64,000 nt of DNA from Pseudomonas sessilinigenes. Its GTDB lineage: Bacteria; Pseudomonadota; Gammaproteobacteria; Pseudomonadales; Pseudomonadaceae. Positions 9,785-17,958 of this stretch are shown piece after piece (positions within the stretch are counted from its first letter, which is position 1; every line of letters begins with the position of its first letter). The notes below the pieces were generated by a model that saw nothing but the letters and a program-made list of their open reading frames with translations, was not told the origin of the DNA and searched no databases. The translations under genes and the position numbers were made by a program. The stretch covers positions 434,001 through 498,000 of the forward strand of contig NZ_CP027706.1 of the NCBI RefSeq assembly GCF_003850565.1, in the 5' to 3' direction.

Positions 9785-11677
9785 TCAGATCCGGAAGCTG
9801 CCCACCAGGTGTTGCAGGCGCTGGGCCTGTTGTTCCAGGTCGGCGCAGGCGCGCAGGGTGGCTTGCAGGTTCTCCACGCCTTCCTGGTTGAGGGTGTTGA
9901 TCTGGGTGATGTCGACGTTGATCGACTCCACCACGGCGGTTTGCTCTTCTGTCGCGGTGGCCACCGACTGGTTCATGCCATCGATCTCGCCGATGCGCTG
10001 GGTCACGCTGCCCAGGCGCTCGCCGGCCTGATTGGCGATGCCGACGCTGCTTTCGCTCTCGCGCTGGCTTTCGGTCATGGTGCCTACGGCCTGGCGGGCG
10101 CCCACTTGTAGCTCCTCGATCATCTTCTGCACCTGCTGCGCCGAATCCTGGGTGCGGTGGGCGAGGTTGCGAACCTCGTCCGCGACCACGGCGAAACCGC
10201 GCCCGGCCTCACCGGCACGGGCTGCCTCGATGGCGGCATTGAGTGCCAGCAGGTTGGTCTGCTGGGAGATGCCGGTGATCACTTCGAGGATCTGGCCGAT
10301 GTTCACGGTGTTGCTGTTGAGGGTCTCGATGTGCTCGCAGGAATTGCTGATCTTGGTCGACAGCTGGTGCATGGCGTCGATGGTCCGGTCCACCACTTGC
10401 TGGCCGTCCTGCGCCAGGTTGCGCGCCTCGCTGGAGTGTTGCGAGGCCAGGGCGGCGTTCTGGGCGATCTCCTGGGCAGCCGCGCCCAGCTGGTTGATGG
10501 CCGCGGCCACGCTGCTGGTACGCGAGGCTTGCTGGTCGGAATTGAGCATCGACGAATTGGAGGCGGCGACTACCCGCAAGGCGACTTCGTTGACCTGGCC
10601 GGTGGCCGAGGACACTTCGCGGATCGAACCGTGGATACGCTCGACGAAGCGGTTGAACGACAGACCCAGGGTGCCGAATTCGTCATGGCCGTGGATCACC
10701 AGGCGTCGGGTCAGGTCGCCTTCGCCTTCGGCAATGTCATGCATCGCGCGCCCCATCAGGTGCAGGGGCTGCATCAGGATGCGGATCAGCATGCCCAGCA
10801 GGCCGATGATGATCACCACGGCAATGGCCATGGCGATGAGCGCCGAAGTCCGGAACTCGCTGAGCATGGCGAACGCGGTGTCCTGGTCCAGGACCAGGGC
10901 TACGTACCAGTTGGCCGAGGGCACGCCATCGATGTGGGTGAAGGAAATGAACTGGGCCTTGCCGCCCAGTTGCGCTTCCTTGAGGCCGGGGCTGATGTTG
11001 GGCGCGCCGTCCGGATAGGCTTCGGCCAGGCTCTTGAGCACCAGCTTGTTGTCCGGGTGGATCAGGATCTTGCCCTCGGCACTGACGATGAAGGCATGGC
11101 CGTGGCCGCCGAAGTTCAGCGAGTTGATGATGGCGCTGATGCTCGACAGGTCGATGTCGGCCCCCGCGACGCCGATCATCCGGCCCTGGTGCTGCACTGG
11201 GGTGGCAACGGTGATTACCAGCTTGCCGGACGAGGCGGCGATGTAGGGCTCGGTGACGATGGTCTGCTGGGCGGTATTGGCCGCCTTGTACCAGCCACGG
11301 CTCCGGGGGTCGTAGTCGGCCGTGCGGTTGCCGGCTGGTACGGAGAACATTGCGCCGTCCTGGCCACCGAAGTAGGTGAGCTGGAAATTGCTGGTGTAGG
11401 CGGGCAGGCCGACACTGCGCTTGAGGCTGTCGGCGCCGCTGCCGTCCACGGCGACCTGCTGTGCCAGCGATTGCAGGAGCTGGATACGGCTTTCCAGCCA
11501 GGTCTGGATGTTGCGGGTGGTCAGGCTGCCCAGTTCTTGCATCGTTGCTTGGGTACTGCCGCGCAAGGCCTCGCGCTGACGGTAGTCATTGAACAGAATG
11601 AAACAGGCGAACGCGACGGCTACCACAAGGGCAGCGGCTAGCAGGATCTTGTGGCTGAACTTCATATTGCTGGTCAT
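9785..11677 (-). CDS. Methyl-accepting chemotaxis protein with amino-acid-type dCache domain
   Basis: 630-aa chemoreceptor: membrane segment near residues 10-30, periplasmic double-Cache domain (about 35-275), second membrane segment, HAMP, and a cytoplasmic signalling domain whose hairpin tip reads [26 protein letters not shown]. Six residues Y122, R127, W129, Y130, Y145 and D174 occur with exactly the spacing of the amino-acid-binding dCache motif known from PctA-type receptors, so L-amino acids are the predicted ligands. The start at 11677 (MTSNMKF) or 11665 (MKFSHK) is better than 11719, which adds a leader without a ribosome site. There is no C-terminal CheR-docking pentapeptide. It stands alone, convergent with DUF924. 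Confidence 0.93.
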   Translation of the reverse strand: MTSNMKFSHKILLAAALVVAVAFACFILFNDYRQREALRGSTQATMQELGSLTTRNIQTWLESRIQLLQSLAQQVAVDGSGADSLKRSVGLPAYTSNFQLTYFGGQDGAMFSVPAGNRTADYDPRSRGWYKAANTAQQTIVTEPYIAASSGKLVITVATPVQHQGRMIGVAGADIDLSSISAIINSLNFGGHGHAFIVSAEGKILIHPDNKLVLKSLAEAYPDGAPNISPGLKEAQLGGKAQFISFTHIDGVPSANWYVALVLDQDTAFAMLSEFRTSALIAMAIAVVIIIGLLGMLIRILMQPLHLMGRAMHDIAEGEGDLTRRLVIHGHDEFGTLGLSFNRFVERIHGSIREVSSATGQVNEVALRVVAASNSSMLNSDQQASRTSSVAAAINQLGAAAQEIAQNAALASQHSSEARNLAQDGQQVVDRTIDAMHQLSTKISNSCEHIETLNSNTVNIGQILEVITGISQQTNLLALNAAIEAARAGEAGRGFAVVADEVRNLAHRTQDSAQQVQKMIEELQVGARQAVGTMTESQRESESSVGIANQAGERLGSVTQRIGEIDGMNQSVATATEEQTAVVESINVDITQINTLNQEGVENLQATLRACADLEQQAQRLQHLVGSFRI

Positions 11678-11957
11678 TAAGTGAACTACCGCGAGGGGCT
11701 GGTCAACGAGGGGCGTCAATTTGCCACAGTGGAGGGCTTTGCGCTGCAGTTATGTCGACTGGCCATCACTGAAGATGAGGCGAGAGAGTGGAATCCCGAC
11801 GAACTGCCTATGGGGTTTCGAAGGTGGTTGATTTACGACGCAAATACCTGGGCTCCCGGCGAGAAATAGCGGGCCCTGCGGGGAACCAGATGGGGGTTTT
11901 CTCTTCTAAGCTTCTGGTTGGCTGACAGGCCTTCCCCCTTTCGTCCAGGAGTTCACC

Positions 11958-12212
11958 ATGTCCCTGCGTTCCATCGCTCTGTTGTCGTTCTGCGTGCTAC
12001 TGGCCGCGTGCAGCAAGGTCAATCAGGAAAACTATTCCAAGCTCTCGGCGGGCATGCCCAAGGCCGATGTCGAAAAACTTCTGGGCAAGCCGACCGACTG
12101 TTCCGGCGCACTGGGCATGTCCAGCTGTACCTGGGGCGATAAGAACAGCTTTATCAGCGTGCAGTATGCCGGTGAGAAGGTCCTGATGTTTTCCGGGCAA
12201 GGCCTGAAGTAA
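11958..12212 (+). CDS. Small lipoprotein, SmpA/OmlA-like
   Basis: 84-aa predicted lipoprotein. The signal peptide ends in the lipobox LLAAC, with Cys at residue 18; the following Ser favours outer-membrane sorting. The mature part YSKLSAGMPKADVEKLLGKPTDC has the 'L..GM...eV..lLG.P' pattern of the BamE/SmpA/OmlA fold, and two Cys (near 50 and 58) could form a disulphide. Too short to be BamE itself. GGAG lies 6-10 bases before the ATG. The lipocalin gene follows after 32 bases on the same strand. Function unknown; an envelope role is inferred from localisation. Confidence 0.8.
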   Translation: MSLRSIALLSFCVLLAACSKVNQENYSKLSAGMPKADVEKLLGKPTDCSGALGMSSCTWGDKNSFISVQYAGEKVLMFSGQGLK

Positions 12213-12244
12213 ATCCGGGGCTTCGGGCCCACGGGAGAAAAATA

Positions 12245-12814
12245 ATGATGCGTTTTGTTGTCACTCTTCTGGTCGGCCTGCTCTTGGCCGGCTGCGCCAC
12301 GTCCCGGGACGATTCGCTGGCGCCCAAGACCGCTAATCACGTCGAGCTCAAGCGTTACCAGGGGACCTGGTACGAGCTGGCGCGCCTACCCATGTATTTC
12401 CAGCGTAACTGTGCTCAATCCGAGGCTCGCTACACCCTGTTGCCCGAGGGCTCGATGGCGGTGCTCAACCGCTGCCTGACCCCGGACTGGAAGTGGGAGG
12501 AAGCCCGAGGTACGGCGACGCCCCAGGTGCCGGGCAAGACCGACAAGCTCTGGGTTCGGTTCGACAATTGGTTCACCCGATTGCTGCCAGGGTCGATCAA
12601 GGGCGACTACTGGGTGTTGTATGTCAGCGACGACTACAAGACAGCGATCGTGGGCAACCCCAACCGCCGCTACCTGTGGTTGTTGTCGCGTACGCCGGAG
12701 GTCAATGAAACGGTGCGTGAGGAGTTGCTGAGCAAGGCTCGCCAACAGGGCTATGACACCACGCGGCTGATCTGGCGGGTATCGGACTCGGCCATGGCCA
12801 AGACCTCGAAGTAG
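12245..12814 (+). CDS. blc: Outer-membrane lipocalin lipoprotein
   Basis: 189-aa Blc-type lipocalin lipoprotein. Signal peptide with lipobox LLAGC (Cys near residue 18), then the lipocalin core motif RYQGTWYELARLPMYFQ (G-x-W containing). Further on, GDYWVLYVSDDYKTAIVGNPNRRYLWLLSRTP is the second and third conserved lipocalin strand region. Members bind fatty acids or lysophospholipids at the outer membrane. The start is the first of two consecutive ATGs after GGGAGAAAAATA. Probably cotranscribed with the small lipoprotein upstream. Confidence 0.93.
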   Translation: MMRFVVTLLVGLLLAGCATSRDDSLAPKTANHVELKRYQGTWYELARLPMYFQRNCAQSEARYTLLPEGSMAVLNRCLTPDWKWEEARGTATPQVPGKTDKLWVRFDNWFTRLLPGSIKGDYWVLYVSDDYKTAIVGNPNRRYLWLLSRTPEVNETVREELLSKARQQGYDTTRLIWRVSDSAMAKTSK

Positions 12815-12911
12815 TTACTGGCCCCATGGGAGCCGATGGTTTTCATGGGCAATGGCCGGGGCGCCAGCATCCGCGGGCTTCCCGGCCGGTCAAGGGGCGA
12901 GCCTTGCCGAG

Positions 12912-14276
12912 TCAGGCCAGGAGGTCGCGCAGTACCTGGGTAAAACTGCGGCAGCTCTCTTCATCCGCAGGATGCCGTCCGTCACGTACCACCCACTGGC
13001 CTCCCACCATGACGTCTCGCACCTGGCGATCACTGCCGGCAAACAGCCAGCGGTTGAGGATTGCGTCGCCATCGGCCGTGGCCAGGTAGGGGTCGTTGCC
13101 ATCGAGCACCAGCCAGTCGGCGCGCTTGCCCACGGCGAGGGAGCCAATGGCCTGGCCCAGGGCCTGGGTACCGCCATCCAGCGCCGCGTCGTACAGGGTG
13201 CGCCCAACCATCGGCTGGTCGGCCCGGTACAAGCGGTTGCGTCGCTGGTCTCGCAGGCGCTGGCCATACTCCAGCCAGCGCAATTCCTCTACCACGCTGA
13301 GCGAGACATGGCTGTCGGAGCCGATGCCCAGGCGTCCGCCCTGGGCGAGGAAGTCCACCGCCGGGAAGATACCGTCGCCCAGGTTGGCCTCGGTGGTCAG
13401 GCACAGGCCGGCAATGGCCCGGCTCTGGGCCATGAGGCTGACTTCCTCGGGGTTGGCGTGGGTGGCATGGACCAGGCACCAGCGCTGATCCACCGCTACA
13501 TGCTCATACAGCCATTGCAGGGGGCGACGGTTGCTCCAGGCCAGGCAATCCTCGACTTCCTTCTGCTGCTCGGCAATGTGGATATGCACCGGGCAATGGG
13601 TATCGCTGGCGGCCAGCACTTCGCTGATCTGTTGTGGCGTGACCGCGCGCAGGGAGTGGAAGCACAGGCCCAGTTGCTGGTTGGCCTGTCCGGCCAGCAG
13701 GGGTTGCAGTTGCTGTTGCAGCTTGAGGTAGCCCTCGGTGCTGTTGATGAAGCGGCGTTGGCCATCATTGGGAGCCTGGCCGCCGAATCCGGAATGGCTG
13801 TAGAGCACCGGCAGCAGGGTCAGGCCGATGCCGGTGCTGGCGGCGGCCTGGCTGATACGCCGCGACAGCTCGGCCGGGTCGGCGTAGGGTTGGCCGCTGG
13901 TGTCGTGGTGCACGTAGTGGAATTCGGCCACCGAGGTATAGCCGGCCTTGAGCATCTCGATATACAGCTGGCGGGCGATGATCTCCAGCTGCTCGGGACT
14001 GATCTTGCCCACCAGGCGATACATCAGGTCGCGCCAGGTCCAGAAGCTGTCATTGGGATTGCCGGCCACTTCCGCCAGGCCGGCCATCGCCCGCTGGAAA
14101 GCGTGGGAGTGCAGGTTGGGCATGCCCGGCAGCACGGGGCCCTTGAGTCGTTCCGCTCCCTCGGCGTCGGCGTTGGCCCGGATCTGGGTCAGCTGGCCGT
14201 CGGCACTGACTTCAAGACGTACATCATTGGCCCATCCATCAGGCAATAGCGCGCGTTCGGCAAAGAAGGCGGACAT
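12912..14276 (-). CDS. hutF: Formimidoylglutamate deiminase
   Basis: Amidohydrolase-superfamily enzyme converting N-formimino-L-glutamate to N-formyl-L-glutamate plus ammonia, the branch of histidine breakdown that uses HutG afterwards. 454 aa. Metal and active-site signatures are visible: LHSHAFQRAMAGL near residue 55, a His-rich middle (FHYVHHDT, HIHIAEQQKEVEDC, LVHATHA) and GIGSDSHVSLS near 320, supplying the late Asp ligand. It is transcribed away from hutC, and a HutC-type operator lies in the shared promoter gap. The family assignment is strong; HutI, the related amidohydrolase, is a separate gene in this locus. Confidence 0.95.
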   Translation of the reverse strand: MSAFFAERALLPDGWANDVRLEVSADGQLTQIRANADAEGAERLKGPVLPGMPNLHSHAFQRAMAGLAEVAGNPNDSFWTWRDLMYRLVGKISPEQLEIIARQLYIEMLKAGYTSVAEFHYVHHDTSGQPYADPAELSRRISQAAASTGIGLTLLPVLYSHSGFGGQAPNDGQRRFINSTEGYLKLQQQLQPLLAGQANQQLGLCFHSLRAVTPQQISEVLAASDTHCPVHIHIAEQQKEVEDCLAWSNRRPLQWLYEHVAVDQRWCLVHATHANPEEVSLMAQSRAIAGLCLTTEANLGDGIFPAVDFLAQGGRLGIGSDSHVSLSVVEELRWLEYGQRLRDQRRNRLYRADQPMVGRTLYDAALDGGTQALGQAIGSLAVGKRADWLVLDGNDPYLATADGDAILNRWLFAGSDRQVRDVMVGGQWVVRDGRHPADEESCRSFTQVLRDLLA

Positions 14277-14303
14277 GGTTTGAGCACCCCATTGTGTGTT
14301 ATT

Positions 14304-14313
14304 TGTATATACA
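14304..14313. promoter_or_regulatory. HutC-type operator in hutF/hutC promoter gap
   Basis: TGTATATACA, a perfect TGTA-N2-TACA palindrome, lies 28 bases from the hutF start and 100 bases before the hutC start. The same core occurs at hutU (16080-16089). HutC is a GntR-family repressor released by urocanate; known Pseudomonas HutC sites have this core. A second TATACA-like half (14315-14319 ATACA) adjoins it. Confidence 0.7.
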
Positions 14314-14413
14314 TATACAGACGTTTGCCTGCTCGGTAAACTCCGGCAAGCTAAGCTCTTGTCTCCAGGGACATCAGGCCCTGATCACTTTCACCGACCC
14401 ACAAGGATTTCCC

Positions 14414-15163
14414 GTGCCGACCCCGACTGCCAACTCGCCGCTGGTCGCCCACCTGAGCGATAGTCCGGCGCCCTTGTATGCCCGCGTCAAGCAGATGATC
14501 ACCCAGCAGATCGAGAGCGGAAACTGGCCGCCGCACTACCGCGTGCCGTCGGAAAGCGAGCTGGTCAGCCAGTTGGGTTTCAGCCGCATGACCATCAACC
14601 GCGCACTGCGCGAGATGACCGCCGAAGGCATGCTGGTACGCATGCAAGGCGTGGGTACCTTCGTCGCCGAGCCCAAGACCCAGTCGGCATTGTTCGAGGT
14701 GCACAATATCGCCGACGAAATCGCCTCCCGCGGTCATCGCCACACTTGCCAGGTCATCACCCTGGGCGAGGAGGCCGCCGGTTCCGAGCGTGCCCTGGCC
14801 CTGGACATGCGCGAAGGGCAGAAGGTCTTCCATTCGCTGATCGTGCATTTCGAGAACGACATCCCGGTGCAGATCGAGGATCGCTTCGTCAACGCCCTGG
14901 TCGCGCCGGAATACCTCAAGCAGGATTTCACCCTGCAGACTCCCTATGCCTACCTGTCCCAGGTCGCCCCCCTGACCGAGGGCGAGCATGTGGTCGAGGC
15001 GATCCTCGCCGAAGCTGAAGAATGCAAGCTCCTGCAAATCGAGCGGGGCGAACCCTGCCTGCTGATCCGTCGCCGTACCTGGTCCGGGCGCCAGCCGGTG
15101 ACCGCCGCGCGGCTGATCCACCCCGGTTCCCGCCATCGCCTGGAAGGACGCTTTCACAAATGA
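14414..15163 (+). CDS. hutC: Histidine-utilisation repressor, GntR/HutC family
   Basis: 249-aa repressor of the hut genes. The N-terminal winged helix-turn-helix (LYARVKQMITQQIESGNWPP ... PSESELVSQLGFSRMTINRALREM) is followed by a UTRA ligand-binding domain (about 90-245, GEEAAGSERALALDMREG, QIEDRFVN, LLIRRRTW). Known members are induced by urocanate. The GTG start at 14414 gives a normal N-terminus with AAGG 8 bases upstream; the in-frame ATG at 14294 would add 40 residues across the operator. Its stop overlaps the hutD start (ATGA). Confidence 0.95.
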   Translation: MPTPTANSPLVAHLSDSPAPLYARVKQMITQQIESGNWPPHYRVPSESELVSQLGFSRMTINRALREMTAEGMLVRMQGVGTFVAEPKTQSALFEVHNIADEIASRGHRHTCQVITLGEEAAGSERALALDMREGQKVFHSLIVHFENDIPVQIEDRFVNALVAPEYLKQDFTLQTPYAYLSQVAPLTEGEHVVEAILAEAEECKLLQIERGEPCLLIRRRTWSGRQPVTAARLIHPGSRHRLEGRFHK

Positions 15164-15732
15164 TCCAGTCCACCCTGTTACGTGCCGCCGATTATCCGCG
15201 CATGCCCTGGAAAAACGGCGGCGGCAGCACCGAGGAAATCACCCGGGACAGCGGAACCGGCCTGGAAGGCTTCGGCTGGCGGCTGTCGATCGCCGACATC
15301 GGCGAGTCCGGCGGATTCTCAAGCTTTGCCGGATACCAGCGAATCATCACCGTGCTGCAGGGGGCGGGCATGCAATTGTCGGTGGATGGCCAGGAGGGGC
15401 GGCCGTTGTTGCCGTTCGATCCCTTCGCCTTCAGCGGCGCCAGCCAGGTGAGCTGCAACTTGCTGGGTGGTGCGATCCGCGATTTCAACCTGATCTACAG
15501 CCCCGAGCGCTACCTGGCACGCCTGCAGTGGTTCGACGGCCAACAGCGTTTCTTCACCCAGGCACACACTGTGCTGGTGTTCAGTGCCGCCGAGCAGGCG
15601 TGGGTGGACGTGACCGGCGCCACGGTGCAGGCCCTGGGGCGTTTTGACTGCCTGCGCCTGGACGGCAATGCCGGACTGCTCGAGATGGCCCTCGATGGGC
15701 ACTGCTGCGTAATCGAACTCACCGCCCTTTGA
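15160..15732 (+). CDS. hutD: HutD family protein
   Basis: 190-aa HutD, a small bicupin-fold protein that accompanies hut genes in Pseudomonas and is thought to temper hut expression, perhaps by binding urocanate or formylglutamate; that mechanism is not settled. Conserved start MPWKNGGGSTEEITR, GWRLSIADIGESGGFSSFAGYQRIITVLQG, and PFDPFAFSG. ATG overlaps the hutC stop by four bases, so hutCD form a coupled pair. A strong hairpin begins 10 bases after its stop. Confidence 0.93.
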   Translation: MIQSTLLRAADYPRMPWKNGGGSTEEITRDSGTGLEGFGWRLSIADIGESGGFSSFAGYQRIITVLQGAGMQLSVDGQEGRPLLPFDPFAFSGASQVSCNLLGGAIRDFNLIYSPERYLARLQWFDGQQRFFTQAHTVLVFSAAEQAWVDVTGATVQALGRFDCLRLDGNAGLLEMALDGHCCVIELTAL

Positions 15733-15742
15733 TTGAATCGGG

Positions 15743-15773
15743 CGCTGGCAGGTCAAGATACGACCTGCCAGCG
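15743..15773 (+). terminator. Strong hairpin after hutD
   Basis: Perfect 12-bp stem CGCTGGCAGGTC/GACCTGCCAGCG with a 7-base loop (15755-15761), just after the hutD stop. No T-run follows, so it may act as a 3'-end stabiliser or with Rho rather than as an intrinsic terminator. It separates hutCD from the regulated hutU promoter region. Confidence 0.55.
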
Positions 15774-15896
15774 TCATCCCCCTCTCTCTATCTATATCCC
15801 TGTCGCCGCGCTTCGCTCCCTGGAACGAGGCGAGAAGAGTTGCGCCCGCTTATCTGGCAGAGGGGGCGCCAAAGGTTGTTTCTTGTGCGCACTCAT

Positions 15897-15944
15897 CTGT
15901 TACCGAATGCCCCAAAAGGGCACGCAGGCCATTGCTGGTAACAG
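15897..15944. promoter_or_regulatory. Distal inverted repeat, candidate activator (CbrB/NtrC-type) site
   Basis: CTGTTACC (15897-15904) and GGTAACAG (15937-15944) form perfect 8-bp arms 32 bases apart (centres 40 bases apart, close to four helical turns). They lie about 115-160 bases upstream of the sigma-54 element, where enhancer-binding activators normally sit. TGTTAC/GTAACA half-sites resemble those reported for CbrB; assignment to CbrB rather than NtrC is inference. Confidence 0.55.
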
Positions 15945-16056
15945 CTGTGGAGGAGGGTGGGCTATCCCCTGAGATTTTTTTCTTGCTCCGGCAAATGCTT
16001 GTCCTACAGGGCTTGCATGATCTTTTTGGAGGTTTGTCCAGTCGCTTCTGGTGGAG

Positions 16057-16073
16057 TTGGCCGCTTGATTGCA
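16057..16073 (+). promoter_or_regulatory. Sigma-54 promoter of hutU
   Basis: TTGGC-N7-TTGCA with GG at 16059-16060 and GC at 16071-16072, exactly ten bases between them as sigma-54 requires. The TTGGC and TTGCA blocks match consensus; the three bases after TGGC do not. Predicted start of transcription is near 16084, inside the HutC operator. Confidence 0.68.
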
Positions 16074-16077
16074 TATG

Positions 16078-16091
16078 CTTGTATGTACAAG
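16078..16091. promoter_or_regulatory. HutC-type operator at hutU start site
   Basis: CTTGTATGTACAAG is a perfect 14-bp palindrome around the TGTA-N2-TACA core (16080-16089). It begins 5 bases after the sigma-54 -12 element and covers the predicted +1, so bound HutC would block initiation directly. Confidence 0.75.
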
Positions 16092-16159
16092 TAAATATGT
16101 GTGCGTAAGAGTCATTGGATCCTCTTCGCACCTTGGACTTATCGTCGAGGAGGTTTTCC

Positions 16160-17842
16160 GTGGCTGACAACAAATTCACCAAGTATCGGAACGTTGAAGT
16201 TCGTGCTGCACGTGGCAACAAGCTGACCGCCAAGAGCTGGCTGACCGAGGCGCCGCTGCGCATGCTGATGAACAACCTCGACCCTGAAGTCGCCGAGAAC
16301 CCCAAGGAGCTGGTGGTCTACGGTGGGATCGGGCGCGCTGCGCGCAACTGGGAGTGCTACGACAAGATCGTCGAGTCCCTGACCCAGTTGAACGACGACG
16401 AAACCCTGCTGGTGCAATCCGGCAAGCCGGTCGGCGTGTTCAAGACCCACTCCAACGCCCCGCGGGTGCTGATCGCCAACTCCAACCTGGTACCGCACTG
16501 GGCCAGTTGGGAGCACTTCAACGAGCTGGACGCCAAGGGCCTGGCCATGTACGGCCAGATGACCGCAGGTAGCTGGATCTACATCGGCAGCCAGGGCATC
16601 GTCCAGGGCACCTACGAAACCTTCGTCGAGGCCGGTCGCCAGCACTACAACGGCAATCTCAAGGGCAAGTGGGTGCTGACCGCCGGTCTCGGCGGCATGG
16701 GTGGCGCACAGCCACTGGCGGCGACCCTGGCCGGCGCTTGCTCGCTGAACATCGAGTGCCAGCAGAGCCGCATCGACTTCCGCCTGAGCAGCCGTTATGT
16801 CGATGAACAGGCCAAGGACCTGGACGATGCCCTGGCGCGTATCGCCAAGTACACCGCCGAAGGCCGCGCCATCTCCATCGCCCTGTTGGGCAACGCGGCG
16901 CAAGTTCTCCCTGAACTGATCAAGCGTGGCGTACGCCCGGATATGGTCACCGACCAGACCAGCGCCCACGACCCGCTCAATGGCTACCTGCCAGCCGGCT
17001 GGACCTGGGAGCAGTACCGTGACCGCGCGCAGACCGATCCGGCCGCCGTGGTGAAAGCCGCCAAGCAATCCATGGCGGTGCATGTACAGGCGATGCTCGA
17101 GTTCCAGAAGCAAGGGATCCCGACCTTCGACTACGGCAACAACATTCGCCAGATGGCCAAGGAAGAGGGCGTGGCCAATGCCTTCGACTTCCCTGGTTTC
17201 GTCCCGGCCTACATTCGTCCGCTGTTCTGCCGCGGCATCGGTCCGTTCCGCTGGGCGGCGTTGTCCGGTGATCCGCAGGACATCTACAAGACCGACGCCA
17301 AGGTCAAGGAGCTGATCGCGGACGACGCTCACCTGCACAACTGGCTGGACATGGCTCGCGAGCGCATCAGCTTCCAGGGCCTGCCGGCGCGTATCTGCTG
17401 GGTCGGCCTGGGCCAGCGCGCCAAGCTGGGCCTGGCCTTCAACGAAATGGTCCGGCGCGGAGAGCTGTCGGCGCCGATCGTCATCGGCCGCGACCACCTG
17501 GACTCCGGCTCGGTATCCAGCCCGAACCGTGAAACCGAATCGATGCAGGACGGTTCCGATGCCGTGTCCGACTGGCCGCTGCTCAATGCCCTGCTCAATA
17601 CCGCCAGCGGTGCGACCTGGGTCTCCCTGCACCATGGCGGTGGCGTGGGCATGGGCTTCTCCCAGCACTCGGGCATGGTCATCGTCTGCGATGGCAGCGA
17701 CGAGGCCGCCGAACGTATCGCTCGGGTACTGACCAACGATCCGGGCACCGGCGTCATGCGCCATGCCGATGCTGGCTACCAGATCGCGATCGACTGTGCC
17801 AAGGAGCAAGGCCTGAACCTGCCGATGATCACCGGCAAGTGA
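16160..17842 (+). CDS. hutU: Urocanate hydratase
   Basis: Converts urocanate to 4-imidazolone-5-propionate using tightly bound NAD+; cytoplasmic, second step of histidine breakdown. 560 aa, normal size. Family blocks include [38 protein letters not shown] (nucleotide-binding glycine-rich region near residue 175), [14 protein letters not shown] and [19 protein letters not shown]. The GTG at 16160 gives the usual start [16 protein letters not shown] and follows GAGGAGG by 6 bases; an upstream ATG at 16115 would place the start in the leader. First gene of the operon that continues through hutG. Confidence 0.97.
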   Translation: MADNKFTKYRNVEVRAARGNKLTAKSWLTEAPLRMLMNNLDPEVAENPKELVVYGGIGRAARNWECYDKIVESLTQLNDDETLLVQSGKPVGVFKTHSNAPRVLIANSNLVPHWASWEHFNELDAKGLAMYGQMTAGSWIYIGSQGIVQGTYETFVEAGRQHYNGNLKGKWVLTAGLGGMGGAQPLAATLAGACSLNIECQQSRIDFRLSSRYVDEQAKDLDDALARIAKYTAEGRAISIALLGNAAQVLPELIKRGVRPDMVTDQTSAHDPLNGYLPAGWTWEQYRDRAQTDPAAVVKAAKQSMAVHVQAMLEFQKQGIPTFDYGNNIRQMAKEEGVANAFDFPGFVPAYIRPLFCRGIGPFRWAALSGDPQDIYKTDAKVKELIADDAHLHNWLDMARERISFQGLPARICWVGLGQRAKLGLAFNEMVRRGELSAPIVIGRDHLDSGSVSSPNRETESMQDGSDAVSDWPLLNALLNTASGATWVSLHHGGGVGMGFSQHSGMVIVCDGSDEAAERIARVLTNDPGTGVMRHADAGYQIAIDCAKEQGLNLPMITGK

Positions 17843-17875
17843 CGCACCGGCGGTTCGCCGCCAGGACCAGGGAAG

Positions 17876-17905
17876 GAGCCGCCGTACCTTGCAGTACGGC
17901 GGCTC
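17876..17905 (+). other. Hairpin between hutU and hutTu
   Basis: Perfect 12-bp stem GAGCCGCCGTAC/GTACGGCGGCTC with loop CTTGCA, in the 116-base gap after hutU. No T-run. A stem of this strength inside an operon could hold back 3'-5' decay of the hutU part or reduce read-through, giving more enzyme than permease. Confidence 0.6.
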
Positions 17906-17948
17906 GGTCCGTGTAGCAGAGCTTTGACATGACAAAACTCCCCGGGAG

Positions 17949-17956
17949 AACAATAA
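17949..17956 (+). promoter_or_regulatory. Hfq/Crc-type CA motif at the hutTu ribosome site
   Basis: AACAATAA matches AAnAAnAA and lies between the GGGAG ribosome site and the ATG at 17959. Hfq with Crc blocks translation at such motifs during carbon catabolite repression in Pseudomonas. The same eight bases precede hutTh. Confidence 0.65.
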
Positions 17957-17958
17957 CG

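Larger units (their letters stand above)
15774..16159 (+). promoter_or_regulatory. Regulatory region of the hutU operon
   Basis: This 386-base gene-free stretch is the control region of hutU. From distal to proximal it holds an 8+8 inverted repeat (15897-15944), a sigma-54 -24/-12 element (16057-16073) and a HutC operator (16078-16091), each listed separately. The leader from about 16084 to 16159 is some 76 bases with a strong GAGGAGG ribosome site at 16147-16153. I see no reading frame here worth calling. Confidence 0.75.

Noticed and set aside
11681..11869. 62-codon frame divergent from the dCache chemoreceptor gene
   Set aside because: No ribosome site before the ATG, third positions poorer in G/C than in neighbouring genes, and it starts within the chemoreceptor's likely promoter. 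The second half (DEAREWNPDELPMGFRRWL) looks protein-like, so a decayed fragment is possible but not supported.
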